A stretch of 64,000 nt of DNA from Immundisolibacterales bacterium (lineage in GTDB: Bacteria > Pseudomonadota > Gammaproteobacteria > HK1): the NCBI GenBank assembly GCA_026712715.1, contig JAPOPW010000047.1, forward strand, positions 1-64,000, in the 5' to 3' direction. The notes beneath the pieces are model-generated. The model saw nothing but the letters and a program-made list of their open reading frames with translations, did not search any database and had not been told where the DNA came from. This document shows positions 24,437-33,325 of the stretch, piece by piece; the stretch's first letter is position 1; the number at the start of each line of letters is the position of its first letter. Made by a program: the position numbers and the translations under genes.

Positions 24437-25438
24437 CTACCAGACGCGCTCGAGGCTGATCGCCCTTCCCTCGTCCATGGACAGGAGCGCGGCTTCGGCG
24501 ATCGCCTGGGCGCGAAGGCCGTCGGCGAGAGTCGCGTGGACCGGCCCCTCCCCCGCCACCGCGCGGGCGAACACCTCGAGCTCCGCGACGTAGCTCGCGG
24601 CGAACTGGGAGTAGGTGTCGGCGACGATGCCGCTCCCCGTGACCCCGGGTCCCCGGAAGTGCTCGACCGTGCCGGCGCGCTTCCGTCCCGCGGTCAGCAT
24701 TCCCTCGGCGCCGAAGACTTCCACCAGCTCGTCCTGCCCGTACGCGGTGCGCCGGCCGAACTGGAAGGTGGCGAGCGCCCCGCTCTCGAAGCGGACCACG
24801 AGCGCGGCGGTGTCCACGTCCCCGAAGTCGCCGAGCCGCGGGTCGATGAGGCACCCGCCGGTCGCGTACACCTCGACCGGCTCCGAGTCCGCGAACCAGC
24901 CGGCGAGGTCGTAGAAGTGGGCACCCTTCTCGCGGAGCATGCCCCCGGAGAAGGGAACCGATTCGGGCGCGGGCGGGCTCGCGCTCCGCGAGACGACGTG
25001 CACCGACTCGACCGCGCCGATCTCCCCGCCGCGGATCCGCTTGGAGAGCTCGCGCATGTCCGCGTCGAGCCGGCGGTTGAGCCCCATCGCGGCAACCACC
25101 CCGGTCCTCGCCGCCGCCTCCACGCAGGCGACGGCCCCGGGGAGGTTGTCCGACACCGGCTTCTCGCAGATGAACGGCTTCCGGGCCCTCGCGCACGCGA
25201 GCACGTGCTCTTCGTGGGACGACGTCGACGACGCAACGATGACGGCGTCGACGCGGGAGTCGCCGAGCGCGGCCACCGGCGAAGAATCCGCGATCGCCCC
25301 GGTCTCGGCCGCGAGGCGGGCGGCGCGGTCGAAGTGCTGATCGATCGCGTACAGGAGGGTGAGGTCGGGATGCGCGGATATGTTTCGGGCGTGTACCGTG
25401 CCGATCGTGCCGGCCCCGATGACTGCGAAGCGGGTCAC
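24437..25438 (-). CDS. Gfo/Idh/MocA-family oxidoreductase
   Basis: NAD(P)-dependent dehydrogenase, 333 aa. The Rossmann motif GAGTIGTVHARNI is at 8-20, the catalytic lysine lies in CEKPVSDN, and the second-domain motif is GGMLREKGAHFYDLAGW with the conserved His. The layout (GLNRRLDADMRELSKRI, EVFGAEGML) is close to myo-inositol 2-dehydrogenases (IolG), and iolB and iolC lie 4 kb away, so an inositol or scyllo-inosose role is plausible but not proven. It is a single gene with no near partner on its strand. Confidence 0.86.
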   Translation of the reverse strand: MTRFAVIGAGTIGTVHARNISAHPDLTLLYAIDQHFDRAARLAAETGAIADSSPVAALGDSRVDAVIVASSTSSHEEHVLACARARKPFICEKPVSDNLPGAVACVEAAARTGVVAAMGLNRRLDADMRELSKRIRGGEIGAVESVHVVSRSASPPAPESVPFSGGMLREKGAHFYDLAGWFADSEPVEVYATGGCLIDPRLGDFGDVDTAALVVRFESGALATFQFGRRTAYGQDELVEVFGAEGMLTAGRKRAGTVEHFRGPGVTGSGIVADTYSQFAASYVAELEVFARAVAGEGPVHATLADGLRAQAIAEAALLSMDEGRAISLERVW

Positions 25439-26035
25439 CCCGGCGCCTTGCCGGGAATCATCACCGGTTTCCCGCTGCGACGCTCATCGGACCAAAGGCT
25501 CCCCTGCCCGGCCTCGAGCACCGGCGGCGCGGACTCCGAAGGGTCCGGCCTGCGTGTCGCGCTCACGGCCAATCCCGATCACCAAGCTTCAACATCGGCC
25601 AGCCGAAAGGGAATGTCAAGGCGTCGCCCGTGGACTCCACCCCGCGCGGGACGGCACGCGGCCCGGGCGCGAGCGCTTGCTGGACCGGGGCGTCCGCGTC
25701 CCCGCAAGCCCCGTTGACTTCCCGTATCCGGTCCATGATTCTATGGAAGCGTGTGGTGGTCGCCCCGATCCGTTTCGCTCCCCGGCTCGCGACGCTTCCG
25801 GCAGGAATCCGTCCGTTCCGGGAGACCGCGCGCCCGTCAATCCAGCCCGGCAAGAGGGCCGCAGGTTCCCCCGGGCGCTCGAGGCGAGCCGCGCGGCAGC
25901 GCTCCGCCGGCACCGCAAGATGCACCGTGCCGGCGCGTGCCGGGCCTTCGCAAGGGGAGGACTCGGCGCCGGTTCCACCGGGACCGACTGGCGAGGAACA
26001 TGACGACCCGGGTGCCTGAACGAGAGGGAACGAGA
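25439..26035. other. 597-bp interval with no recognisable gene
   Basis: Open frames here have no codon-level or motif support; the long ones are antisense readings or Arg/Pro/Ala-rich. Near 25714 the plus strand has TTGACT, 17 bases, GATTCT, a possible promoter for the GST gene with a 290-base leader. The interval may hold a decayed gene, but no homologous segment is recognised. Confidence 0.5.
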
Positions 26036-26668
26036 ATGAAGCTCTACGATTTCGGGCCGGCGGCGAACGCCCAGCGGGTGCGCGTCTTCCTGGCCGAGAA
26101 GGGCCTGGAGGTCCCGACCGAGCAGTTGAACGTGCGCGAGGACGCGCAGTTCGCCGAGCCCTTCACCTCGATGAACCCCTTCCACTGCGTGCCGTTTCTC
26201 GCGCTCGACGACGGCACGGTCATCGCGGAATCGATGTCGATCTGCCGCTATCTCGAGGAGCTGCACCCGGAACCGGTGCTGTTCGGGCGCACCGCCGAGG
26301 AGCGCGCGGTCATCGACATGTGGATGCGCCGCTTCGAGCTGGACGGGTTCATCCCCCTGCTGCACGCGATGCGCAACCACGTGCCGACGTTCGCGGGGCG
26401 GGTCGTGCCCGGCACCCGCACCGATCTGCCGCAGCTCCCCGCGATGGTGACCCGCGGCAAGGAGATGATGGAGATCTTCCTCGGCCGCATCGAGGCGCAC
26501 ATGGCCCGGAACGAGTTCGTCGCCGGACCGGCGTTTTCCGTCGCCGACATCACCGGCTTCTTCACCCTTCGGCTCGCCACCGCACTTCAGATGGATATCG
26601 GCGTGATCGCACCCGCCGTAGCCGCCTGGTTCGCCAGGGTGTCGGCGCGGCCGGCCTTCCAGCTCTAG
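26036..26668 (+). CDS. Glutathione S-transferase family protein
   Basis: 210 aa. The N-terminal thioredoxin-like domain (residues 1-78) has FGPAANAQRVRVFLAEKGLE, the VPFLALDDGTVIAESMSICRYLEE segment with its conserved Glu-Ser of the glutathione site, and the cis-Pro in CVPF. The C-terminal helical domain contains the N-capping motif FSVADITGF. The likely activating residue near the N-terminus (Ser or Cys in most bacterial GSTs) is Asn/Ala here (AANAQR), so catalytic style is unclear. It is followed after 10 bp by an SDR gene and probably co-transcribed. Confidence 0.88.
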   Translation: MKLYDFGPAANAQRVRVFLAEKGLEVPTEQLNVREDAQFAEPFTSMNPFHCVPFLALDDGTVIAESMSICRYLEELHPEPVLFGRTAEERAVIDMWMRRFELDGFIPLLHAMRNHVPTFAGRVVPGTRTDLPQLPAMVTRGKEMMEIFLGRIEAHMARNEFVAGPAFSVADITGFFTLRLATALQMDIGVIAPAVAAWFARVSARPAFQL

Positions 26669-26678
26669 GCAGGTACCC

Positions 26679-27389
26679 ATGAGCAAGCCAGTTTGTGTCG
26701 TCTCCGGGGTCGGGCCGGAACACGGCACCGGAGCGGAGATCGCCAGACGATTCAGCGTGGGCGGCTATCGGGTCGCCATGCTCGCCCGCAACGCGGCCAG
26801 GCTTGACGCTCTCGCCGGCAGGTACGAGGACGCGCGGGCCTACCCCTGCGACGTCGGCGATCTCGACGCCCTGGTGGGGACCGTCTCACGCATCAGGGAG
26901 GAGATGGGCGCGCCGAAGGTCGTCATCCACAACGCCCCGCGCGCGACCCACGGGAGCATCCTCCAGATGGACCCGGACGACCTCGAGAAGAACTTCCGGG
27001 TCAACGCGACGGCGCTGCTCCATCTCGCCCGCGAGACCCTTCCGGGGATGCTGGATGAGGGCGAGGGCGCGATCCTGGTGACCGGCAACACCGCGGCGAC
27101 CCGGGGCAAGAGCCATTGGGGCTTCTTCGCCGCCACCAAGGCGGCGCAGCGGATCCTCGCCGAATCGATGGCCCGCGAGTTCGGCCCCCGGGGCATCCAC
27201 GTCGCCTACTTCGTCATCGACGCCGCCATCGACACCCCGCGCACCCGCCCGGTGCTCTCCCCCGACAAGCCGGACGACTTCTTCGCCAAGCCCGCGGCGA
27301 TCGCGGAGGAGATGTACCGGGTCGCCCACCAGGACCGCTCCGCCTGGTCCTTCCTCGTCGAGCTGCGCCCCTTCGGCGAGGTCTGGTAG
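26679..27389 (+). CDS. SDR-family protein with Phe at the catalytic Tyr position
   Basis: 236 aa. The cofactor motif VSGVGPEHGTGAEIARRF is a variant of TGxxxGxG. The NNAG equivalent is IHNAPRA. The usual S-Y-K triad reads NTAAT and FFAATKAAQ, so Lys is kept but Tyr is Phe. This variant occurs through a branch of SDR proteins, so it is probably not damage. It may bind NAD(P) and a substrate without classical dehydrogenation. It forms an apparent two-gene unit with the GST. Confidence 0.8.
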   Translation: MSKPVCVVSGVGPEHGTGAEIARRFSVGGYRVAMLARNAARLDALAGRYEDARAYPCDVGDLDALVGTVSRIREEMGAPKVVIHNAPRATHGSILQMDPDDLEKNFRVNATALLHLARETLPGMLDEGEGAILVTGNTAATRGKSHWGFFAATKAAQRILAESMAREFGPRGIHVAYFVIDAAIDTPRTRPVLSPDKPDDFFAKPAAIAEEMYRVAHQDRSAWSFLVELRPFGEVW

Positions 27390-27546
27390 CGGGGAGGCCG
27401 GGCGGCACCGCCGGCATTTCGCGTGTCGCGATCGGCTGGACCCTGAAGAAACGCTCGATTCGAACCGGCGGTGGCGGCCCCGGCACCTCCGTATCCATCG
27501 CGGGAAGGGGAGCCCCGGACGTGCGAGGCGCCACGCGCAACGGCGG

Positions 27547-28491
27547 TCAGGCGACCTCGGCGGCCTGGCGGTCGGCGTGGTAGGAGGAGCGCACGAGCGG
27601 TCCGCTCGCGACGTTCGCAAACCCGATCTCCTCGCCGAGCCGCCGGAACTCCTCGAACATTCTCGGTTCGACGAATCGTTCCACCGGAAGGTGACCGCGG
27701 CTCGGCTGGAGGTACTGGCCGACCGTCAGCATGGAGCAGCCGTTCGTGTGCAGGTCTCGCATCACCTCGACGATCTCGTCGTCCGTCTCCCCGACCCCGA
27801 CCATGAGCCCGGACTTGGTCGGCACGCCGGGATGGGCCTCGCCGAAACGGCGGATGAGCTCGAGCGACCAGGCGTAGTCCGCCCCCGGGCGGACCTTGCG
27901 GTAGAGCCGGGGAACGGTCTCGAGGTTGTGGTTGAAGACGTCCGGCGGCGCGGCGGCGAGCGCGTCGAGGGCACGATCCATCCGGCCCCGGAAGTCGGGG
28001 ACGAGGATCTCGATGCGGGTGGTCGGGTTCTGCCCTCGGACGGCGCGCACACAGGCCGCGAAGTGCCCGGCCCCGCCGTCGCGAAGATCGTCCCGGTCCA
28101 CCGAGGTGATGACCACGTGGCGAAGCCCCATGCGGGCCACCGTCGTCGCGAGCCGGAGCGGCTCCGCGGGGTCGAGGGGATCGGGGCGCCCGTGGGCCAC
28201 GTCGCAGAAGGGGCAGCGGCGGGTGCAGAGCTCGCCCATGACCATGAACGTCGCCGTCCCGTGCGCGAAGCACTCGCCGAGGTTCGGGCAGGACGCCTCC
28301 TCGCACACGGTGACGAGGCGCTGCTCGCGAAGGAGGCCCTTGAGCGCCGCGACCCTCGGCCCGGTCGGGGCGCGCACCCGGATCCAGGGGGGCTTGCGCG
28401 GAAGCGGCCCCTCGACCGGGATGACCTTGACCGGGTTGCGGGCGGTCTTGCTCGCCCCCGATTGCGCGGAAGGATGATTCGAAGTGGACAT
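27547..28491 (-). CDS. lipA: Lipoyl synthase
   Basis: Radical-SAM enzyme, 314 aa, that inserts two sulfurs into protein-bound octanoyl groups of 2-oxoacid dehydrogenases and the glycine cleavage system. The auxiliary cluster ligands are C63, C68 and C74 ([12 protein letters not shown]), the radical-SAM ligands C89, C93 and C96 (CTRRCPFC), and the auxiliary-cluster serine lies in VRSSYHA near the C-terminus. All are present. No lipB is adjacent on this strand. A small divergent gene starts 80 bp away. Confidence 0.96.
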   Translation of the reverse strand: MSTSNHPSAQSGASKTARNPVKVIPVEGPLPRKPPWIRVRAPTGPRVAALKGLLREQRLVTVCEEASCPNLGECFAHGTATFMVMGELCTRRCPFCDVAHGRPDPLDPAEPLRLATTVARMGLRHVVITSVDRDDLRDGGAGHFAACVRAVRGQNPTTRIEILVPDFRGRMDRALDALAAAPPDVFNHNLETVPRLYRKVRPGADYAWSLELIRRFGEAHPGVPTKSGLMVGVGETDDEIVEVMRDLHTNGCSMLTVGQYLQPSRGHLPVERFVEPRMFEEFRRLGEEIGFANVASGPLVRSSYHADRQAAEVA

Positions 28492-28571
28492 GATGGGCAG
28501 TATGCCAGCCTTGCCGGCCCGTGCGCGACCCGACCTCTCTCGTGGGAGCTTGCCCGTGGTACGCTTTTCGC

Positions 28572-28835
28572 ATGGCCGCCGTATTCGACACCCGCGCCGC
28601 CGTGCGCGGCCTCGAAGCGGCCGGCATCGACACGAAGCATGCGGAAGCCATCGTCGAGACGATGCGGGACGCTCGCACCGCCGATACGGACCAGCTCGCG
28701 ACCAAGGCCGACTTGAAGGCCGACCTCGCGGAGCTCCGCGCGGACCTCTACCGCGCGCTCTGGATTCAGGGCGGCGCCATCGTCGCCATCATCGCTGGAT
28801 TCTTCACCATCCTCTCGGGCCTGAAGCTGCTCTAG
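28572..28835 (+). CDS. Small coiled-coil protein with a C-terminal membrane segment (DUF1640-like)
   Basis: 87 aa. ATG 28572 gives [20 protein letters not shown]. The N-terminal part ([25 protein letters not shown]) and the charged helix [20 protein letters not shown] resemble bacterial DUF1640/CCDC90 proteins. The last 20 residues ([20 protein letters not shown]) form one transmembrane helix. It is probably an inner-membrane protein that oligomerises by its coiled coil. Function unknown. It is convergent with iolB, whose stop is 7 bases away. Confidence 0.75.
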   Translation: MAAVFDTRAAVRGLEAAGIDTKHAEAIVETMRDARTADTDQLATKADLKADLAELRADLYRALWIQGGAIVAIIAGFFTILSGLKLL

Positions 28836-28842
28836 CCCGCCG

Positions 28843-29652
28843 TCAGGCGGCGTCGTGCCCGATGACCCACTCGTGGTCGGGGTGGTTCCGGAAGCGCCAC
28901 TTTCGCATCGGTCCGGCCATGACGTTGAGGTAGTAGAGCTCGTAGCCGTAGGGCGCGCCGACGGGATGGTGTCCCCGGGGCACGAGCACCACGTCGTGGT
29001 CCGCGACCGCCATCGTCTCGTCGAGCGACCCGTCCTCGGTGAACACCCGCTGGACGCCGAATCCCTGGTCCGGGCTCACCCGGTGGTAGTAGGTCTCCTC
29101 GAGGAAAGTGATGTTCGGATAGTCGTCCTCGTCGTGGCGGTGCGGCGGATACGACGACCAGTTGCCGGCCGGGGTGTAGACCTCGGTCACGAGGAGCCGG
29201 TCGGCGACGTCCGCCTGCTCCATCGCGATCGCGTGGATGTGCCGGGTGTTCGCGCCGGAGCCCCGGACCTCTTCCTCGATGTCGTCCGGCCCGATGACCC
29301 GGGCCGCGTGCCCGCCCTCCCCGGGAGCGGTGCAGACCGCGACGGTGCACGGGGTCGTCGCCCGCATCCGCCATTGCGAGCCGTTCGGGACGTAGACGCT
29401 CCAGGGCTTCGTCCGCTCGAAGACGTCCATCCGCCCACCGAGCTCGCCGAACGCCTCCCCGCCCGCCGTGATCTCCGCCCGTCCTTCGACGAGGACCAGC
29501 ATCGCCTCGCGCTCGCCGGTCGCCTCGGCCGCCTCCTCCCCCGGCTCGAGCCGGTAGAGCCCGAAGCCGACGTAGGTCCAGCCCGCCGACGCGGGGGTGA
29601 TGTCGTGCACCTTGCCGCTCGTCCCCGCCGGACGCCTGTGCAGATCGCTCAT
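28843..29652 (-). CDS. iolB: 5-deoxy-glucuronate isomerase
   Basis: 269 aa, inositol catabolism. It converts 5-deoxy-D-glucuronate to 5-dehydro-2-deoxy-D-gluconate, the substrate of the kinase encoded just upstream. Two cupin domains are present: the first around DVFERTKPWSVYVPNG, the second with the metal residues of YPPHRHDEDDYPNITFLEETYYHRV. The ending MRKWRFRNHPDHEWV is typical of IolB. The ATG overlaps the iolC stop (ATGA), so the pair is translationally coupled. No iolD or iolE is seen in the window. Confidence 0.95.
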   Translation of the reverse strand: MSDLHRRPAGTSGKVHDITPASAGWTYVGFGLYRLEPGEEAAEATGEREAMLVLVEGRAEITAGGEAFGELGGRMDVFERTKPWSVYVPNGSQWRMRATTPCTVAVCTAPGEGGHAARVIGPDDIEEEVRGSGANTRHIHAIAMEQADVADRLLVTEVYTPAGNWSSYPPHRHDEDDYPNITFLEETYYHRVSPDQGFGVQRVFTEDGSLDETMAVADHDVVLVPRGHHPVGAPYGYELYYLNVMAGPMRKWRFRNHPDHEWVIGHDAA

Positions 29653-31580
29653 GTTCCCTCTCCCTCGTCGATTGCCCGCGCCCGATCCCACTCTGCGCAG
29701 AGCCGTCCGTAGCGGGCCGCCATGTCCGCGACGGCCGCCCCGTCGTCCGCCTCCCCCGCGAGCCAGTCCCGGGCGGCTGCGGCGAAGATCGTCCGCCCGA
29801 CCGCGAAGCCCTTGACCGCCCGGTGCCGCGCGGCCGCCGCGAAGCTCTCCGCGAGACGCTCCTCGCTCTGCCCGCGCCCGAGGACCACCATTCCGCGGCA
29901 CCACGGATCGTTCCGCTCCACCGCCCCGCACGCGAGCGACCAGGCCGCATCGCCCGCCATCGGCTCGATCTTCCACCAGTCCGGACGCACCCCGAGGTCG
30001 TAGAAGCGCTGGATGACCTCCGCGGTGGTGCCGTCCGCCATCGGCCCGTCCCCGGAAGCGATGACCTCGAGCATGAGCTCGAGACCGTTCGCCCGAGCCG
30101 CGCGGGCGAGGCGCACGATGGTGTCTTCCTGGCTCGCCTTCATCTGCGCCGCATCCCCGGGGTGGTAGCGGCAGAGCACCTTTACGACGTGCTCGACCGG
30201 CCACTCCTGGAGCGCGGAACCCGGGTCGCGGCCGATGTCGAGCTCGAGCGGGCGCGAGCCCGGCACCTCGACCGGCCGCCCGATCCACATCCCCCGCCCC
30301 GCCGCCGCGTAGAGCGCGTTCCGCCCCCATTCCCAGTCGCTCAGGATTCCGTACCCGGACCGCCCGGACGCGACCTCGAGGGCCGCCTCGAGGCAGAGCT
30401 CCTTGAACCGATGGATCCGGCCCGGGTCGGCGCCCGCCTCCGCCGCCGCCGCCACCATCTGCGCGCGGTGGTCGAAGGCGAAGATCCGGACCTCCGGCCA
30501 TTCGCCGCGGCGGTTGGTCGCCCAATGGACGTGCTCGAGCTCCGCGTCGTTGCGAAGGGCCGGGGTCCGCACCCCCCGCTCGAAGAAGAACTCGAGCTCC
30601 TCCCGGCTCGGATAGGAAGGGGTACAGCCGTGGCGCGACACCGCGAGCGCCCCGCACGCGTTGGCGTACTTGAGGGTCGTCGGCCACTCCTCGCCGTCGA
30701 GCCAGCCCTTGAGGAGCCCCGCCATGTAGCCGTCGCCCGCCCCGAGCACGTTGAACACCTCGATGGGGAAGCCCGGACCCTCGACGCCGTCCTCGAGGCG
30801 ATCGGGGATCGCCCCTTCGAAGACCACCGAGCCCATCGGGCCGCGCTTGCACACGAGTACCGCCTCGGTGATCGCCCGCACCGCGCGAAGGGCCGCGACG
30901 GTGTCCGTCGAGCCGCCCGCGATGTGGAACTCCTCTTCCGTCCCGACGATGAGGTCGAACAGGGGCAGGTTGGACTGGAGCTTCGCGGTGACCCCGGCGC
31001 TTTCGACGTAGCGGCTCTCCCCCTCGCCGTGGCCCGCGACCCCCCAGAGGTTCGGTCGGTAGTCGATGTCGAGGGCGGTCCGGGCGCCGTTCGCGCGGGC
31101 GAGCCGGAGGGCCTTCAGCGCCCCCGCCTCGGGCCGCGGGTGGCTCAGGTGCGTGCCGGTCACCGTGAAGCTCCGCGCCTCGGCGATGAAGTCGGGGTCG
31201 ACGTCGTCCTCGCAAAGGGCCATGTCCGCGCAGTCTTCGCGGTAGAAGATGAGAGGGAACTGCCGGTCGTCGCGGATCCCGAGGAGGACGAGGGCCGTCA
31301 AGCGCTGCGGATCCGTCTTCACCCCGCGCACGTCCACTCCCTCGCGGACGAGCTGCTCGCGGATGAATCGTCCCATGTGCTCGTCGCCGACCCGGGTGAT
31401 GACCGCGGACCGCATCCCGAGCCGGGCGAGCCCCGCCGCGATGTTGGTGGGCGAACCGCCGATGTACTTCTTGAACGACGCCATGTCCTCGAGCCGCCCG
31501 CCCACCTGGGTGCCGTAGAGGTCCACCGAGCTTCGTCCGTAGGTGATCGCGTCGAGCGTCTTCATCCACCGTTCCCGCAT
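29649..31580 (-). CDS. iolC: 5-dehydro-2-deoxygluconokinase fused to a DUF2090 aldolase-like domain
   Basis: 643 aa from ATG 31580 (a second ATG five codons later is an alternative). Residues 10-340 are a PfkB-type sugar kinase: IGGSPTNIAAGLARLG near 40 and the anion-hole motif NVLGAGDGYMAG with the catalytic Asp at 283. Residues 365-640 form a second domain starting VRIFAFDHRAQM, of the DUF2090 type that follows IolC in many proteobacteria and actinobacteria and is thought to replace the IolJ aldolase. One polypeptide would then phosphorylate and cleave the inositol intermediate. It is the first gene of a two-gene unit with iolB. Confidence 0.93.
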   Translation of the reverse strand: MRERWMKTLDAITYGRSSVDLYGTQVGGRLEDMASFKKYIGGSPTNIAAGLARLGMRSAVITRVGDEHMGRFIREQLVREGVDVRGVKTDPQRLTALVLLGIRDDRQFPLIFYREDCADMALCEDDVDPDFIAEARSFTVTGTHLSHPRPEAGALKALRLARANGARTALDIDYRPNLWGVAGHGEGESRYVESAGVTAKLQSNLPLFDLIVGTEEEFHIAGGSTDTVAALRAVRAITEAVLVCKRGPMGSVVFEGAIPDRLEDGVEGPGFPIEVFNVLGAGDGYMAGLLKGWLDGEEWPTTLKYANACGALAVSRHGCTPSYPSREELEFFFERGVRTPALRNDAELEHVHWATNRRGEWPEVRIFAFDHRAQMVAAAAEAGADPGRIHRFKELCLEAALEVASGRSGYGILSDWEWGRNALYAAAGRGMWIGRPVEVPGSRPLELDIGRDPGSALQEWPVEHVVKVLCRYHPGDAAQMKASQEDTIVRLARAARANGLELMLEVIASGDGPMADGTTAEVIQRFYDLGVRPDWWKIEPMAGDAAWSLACGAVERNDPWCRGMVVLGRGQSEERLAESFAAAARHRAVKGFAVGRTIFAAAARDWLAGEADDGAAVADMAARYGRLCAEWDRARAIDEGEGT

Positions 31581-31609
31581 GTCGAGCCGCGGCGCCGCAG
31601 CGAACGGCG

Positions 31610-31638
31610 ATTCTGGTTTTGCGACCGCAGCATTGCAA
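31610..31638 (-). promoter_or_regulatory. Promoter of iolC-iolB
   Basis: On the minus strand TTGCAA (31638-31633), 17 bases, CAGAAT (31615-31610), which is 4 of 6 at each box with ideal spacing. The -10 lies 30 bp before the iolC ATG. The 184-bp divergent gap also serves the SDR gene on the plus strand, where no equally good promoter is seen. Confidence 0.5.
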
Positions 31639-31764
31639 CACGGCCCGCTCCGGTTCACGGCCGGCGGCGGGGGCGCGTGCTCAACCTCCCGGGGCGAACC
31701 GGGTACCATCGCGACCTGCCCGGCCCCGCGCCCCACCCATCGACGTCCGACGGAGATTGCACCC

Positions 31765-32541
31765 ATGAACGACTTTTCCGGCTTTTCCGCCGTCGTGACC
31801 GGCGGGGCGAGAGGGATCGGCGAGGCCACGGCGCGCGTCCTGTGCGAGGCGGGAGCCCGGGTCACGATTCTCGATCGCGACGACGCCGCGCCCGTCGCGG
31901 AGTCGCTCCCGGGATGTCGCTTCGCGCAGGTCGACTTGCGCAATCCGGAAGCGGTGGCCCGCGTGATCGACGCCGCGTCGCAAGCCCAGGACGGCCTCGA
32001 CGGACTCGTCAACAACGCCGGGGTGAGCCCGGCCCGGCTCCTCGACACGACGGAAGCCGGGGACTTCGAAGACCTCCTCGCCATCAACCTCAAGAGCGCG
32101 TTCAACTGCACCAAGGCGGCGGTTCCGCACATGCGGGCCCGGGGCGGCGGGGCCATCGTCAACCTCGCCTCGGTTGCCGGCAAGAACATCTCGCTCGGGG
32201 CGGACATTCCCTATACCGTCTCGAAGTGGGGCATGGTCGGCTTCACCCGGCATCTCGCCTACGAGCTCGCCCCCTGGGGCATCCGGGCCAACGCGGTCTT
32301 CCCCGGGACGACCCGGACCCGGCTTCTGCGCGGCGACCTCGACAGGATTGCGGCCGGGGTTCCGCTCGGGCGCCTGGTCGAACCGGAGGACATCGCGAAC
32401 GCCATCGCGTTCTTCCTCTCGCCGCGGGCGGCCATGTGCACCGGCGCGGAGCTCGTCGTGGACGGCGGGATCCTCCTCGGCTCGGGACATGCCTACGCGG
32501 ACTACTTCGGCAAGCGGGGCGGGGAGCCGCCCGCACGCTGA
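31765..32541 (+). CDS. SDR-family oxidoreductase
   Basis: Classical short-chain dehydrogenase, 258 aa. The NAD(P) site is TGGARGIGEAT (about residues 12-22), followed by NNAGVSPARLLDTTE, the catalytic Ser in VNLASVAGKN, Tyr and Lys in PYTVSKWGMVGF, and the C-terminal GTTRTRLLRGDL and TGAELVVDGG. All key residues are intact. It is divergent from iolCB, so an inositol- or sugar-related substrate is possible. The C-terminal YADYFGKRGGEPPAR is slightly longer than the norm. Confidence 0.9.
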   Translation: MNDFSGFSAVVTGGARGIGEATARVLCEAGARVTILDRDDAAPVAESLPGCRFAQVDLRNPEAVARVIDAASQAQDGLDGLVNNAGVSPARLLDTTEAGDFEDLLAINLKSAFNCTKAAVPHMRARGGGAIVNLASVAGKNISLGADIPYTVSKWGMVGFTRHLAYELAPWGIRANAVFPGTTRTRLLRGDLDRIAAGVPLGRLVEPEDIANAIAFFLSPRAAMCTGAELVVDGGILLGSGHAYADYFGKRGGEPPAR

Positions 32542-32665
32542 GCCGGAGGTCACCTCGCCCCGAGCGCGCCGCGTTGCGCGATGCGTCATTGGAGGGGCCC
32601 GGAGTCCGCGCGAGCCAGGCCGCGCGTCCGCTTGAATCCACTCTCACCACGGCAAGGGCCCCGGG

Positions 32666-33325
32666 ATGACTGACGACACGAACCGCGGCGCGCTCGACGG
32701 ATTCGTCGAGAAGCTCACCGCGATGACCCCCGAGGACGACGCGCACGAGGTCTACGAAGCGTGGGCCCCGAGCTACGAGGCGGACCTCGTCGGCGGCTAT
32801 GGGTACACCGCCCACCGGATCGCGGCCGAGGCGATGGCCGCGGCCTGCCCGGATCGATCCGCCTCGATCCTCGACATCGGCTGCGGGACCGGACTCGTGG
32901 CGGAGGAGCTCACGGCCCGGGGGTTCACCGCCATCGACGGGCTGGACGCGTCGCCGCGCATGCTAGCGGAGGCGCGGGCCAAGGGGGTCTACCGCAACCT
33001 CGTCGAGGGCGACGTGCGCTCCCGCGGCGCGGTCGAGCCGGGACGGTACGACGCGGTGATCGCGGTAGGGGTGTTCGGCGCCGGCCACCTCGGACCGGAG
33101 GATCTCGAATGCTTCGCGCGGCCGGTACGCGCGGGCGGTCCGATCGTGCTCTACTCGAGCGCCCTGCGATGGGACGCGGACGACTACCCGTCGTACCTCC
33201 GGCGACTCGAGGCGGAAAGGGTCTGGACCGTCGAGCAAACCCGAACCTCGAACTACATGGACCGCATCGAGCGGCCGGGGTGGCTTGTTGTCGCCCGCCG
33301 TTCCGGGGGGGCGGTTGGTGGCTGA
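32666..33325 (+). CDS. Class I SAM-dependent methyltransferase
   Basis: 219 aa. SAM-binding motif I is ILDIGCGTGLVAEEL at 68-82, motif II is IDGLDASPRMLAEAR, and the post-motif segment is YDAVIAVGVFGAGHL. The N-terminal DAHEVYEAWAPSYEADLVGGYGY resembles Williams-Beuren-type small methyltransferases. The substrate is unknown. The end of the gene overlaps the GTG start of the M19 peptidase gene (33318), so the two are coupled. Confidence 0.87.
   Translation: MTDDTNRGALDGFVEKLTAMTPEDDAHEVYEAWAPSYEADLVGGYGYTAHRIAAEAMAAACPDRSASILDIGCGTGLVAEELTARGFTAIDGLDASPRMLAEARAKGVYRNLVEGDVRSRGAVEPGRYDAVIAVGVFGAGHLGPEDLECFARPVRAGGPIVLYSSALRWDADDYPSYLRRLEAERVWTVEQTRTSNYMDRIERPGWLVVARRSGGAVGG

Noticed and set aside
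25359-26003. 214-codon plus-strand frame before the GST gene
   Set aside because: Composition is Arg/Pro/Ala-rich, it overlaps the start of the oxidoreductase gene antisense, and no motif or ribosome site supports it.
29823-32669. 948-codon plus-strand open frame over iolC
   Set aside because: It is antisense to a well supported kinase gene, and the end simply runs through the SDR gene in the wrong frame.
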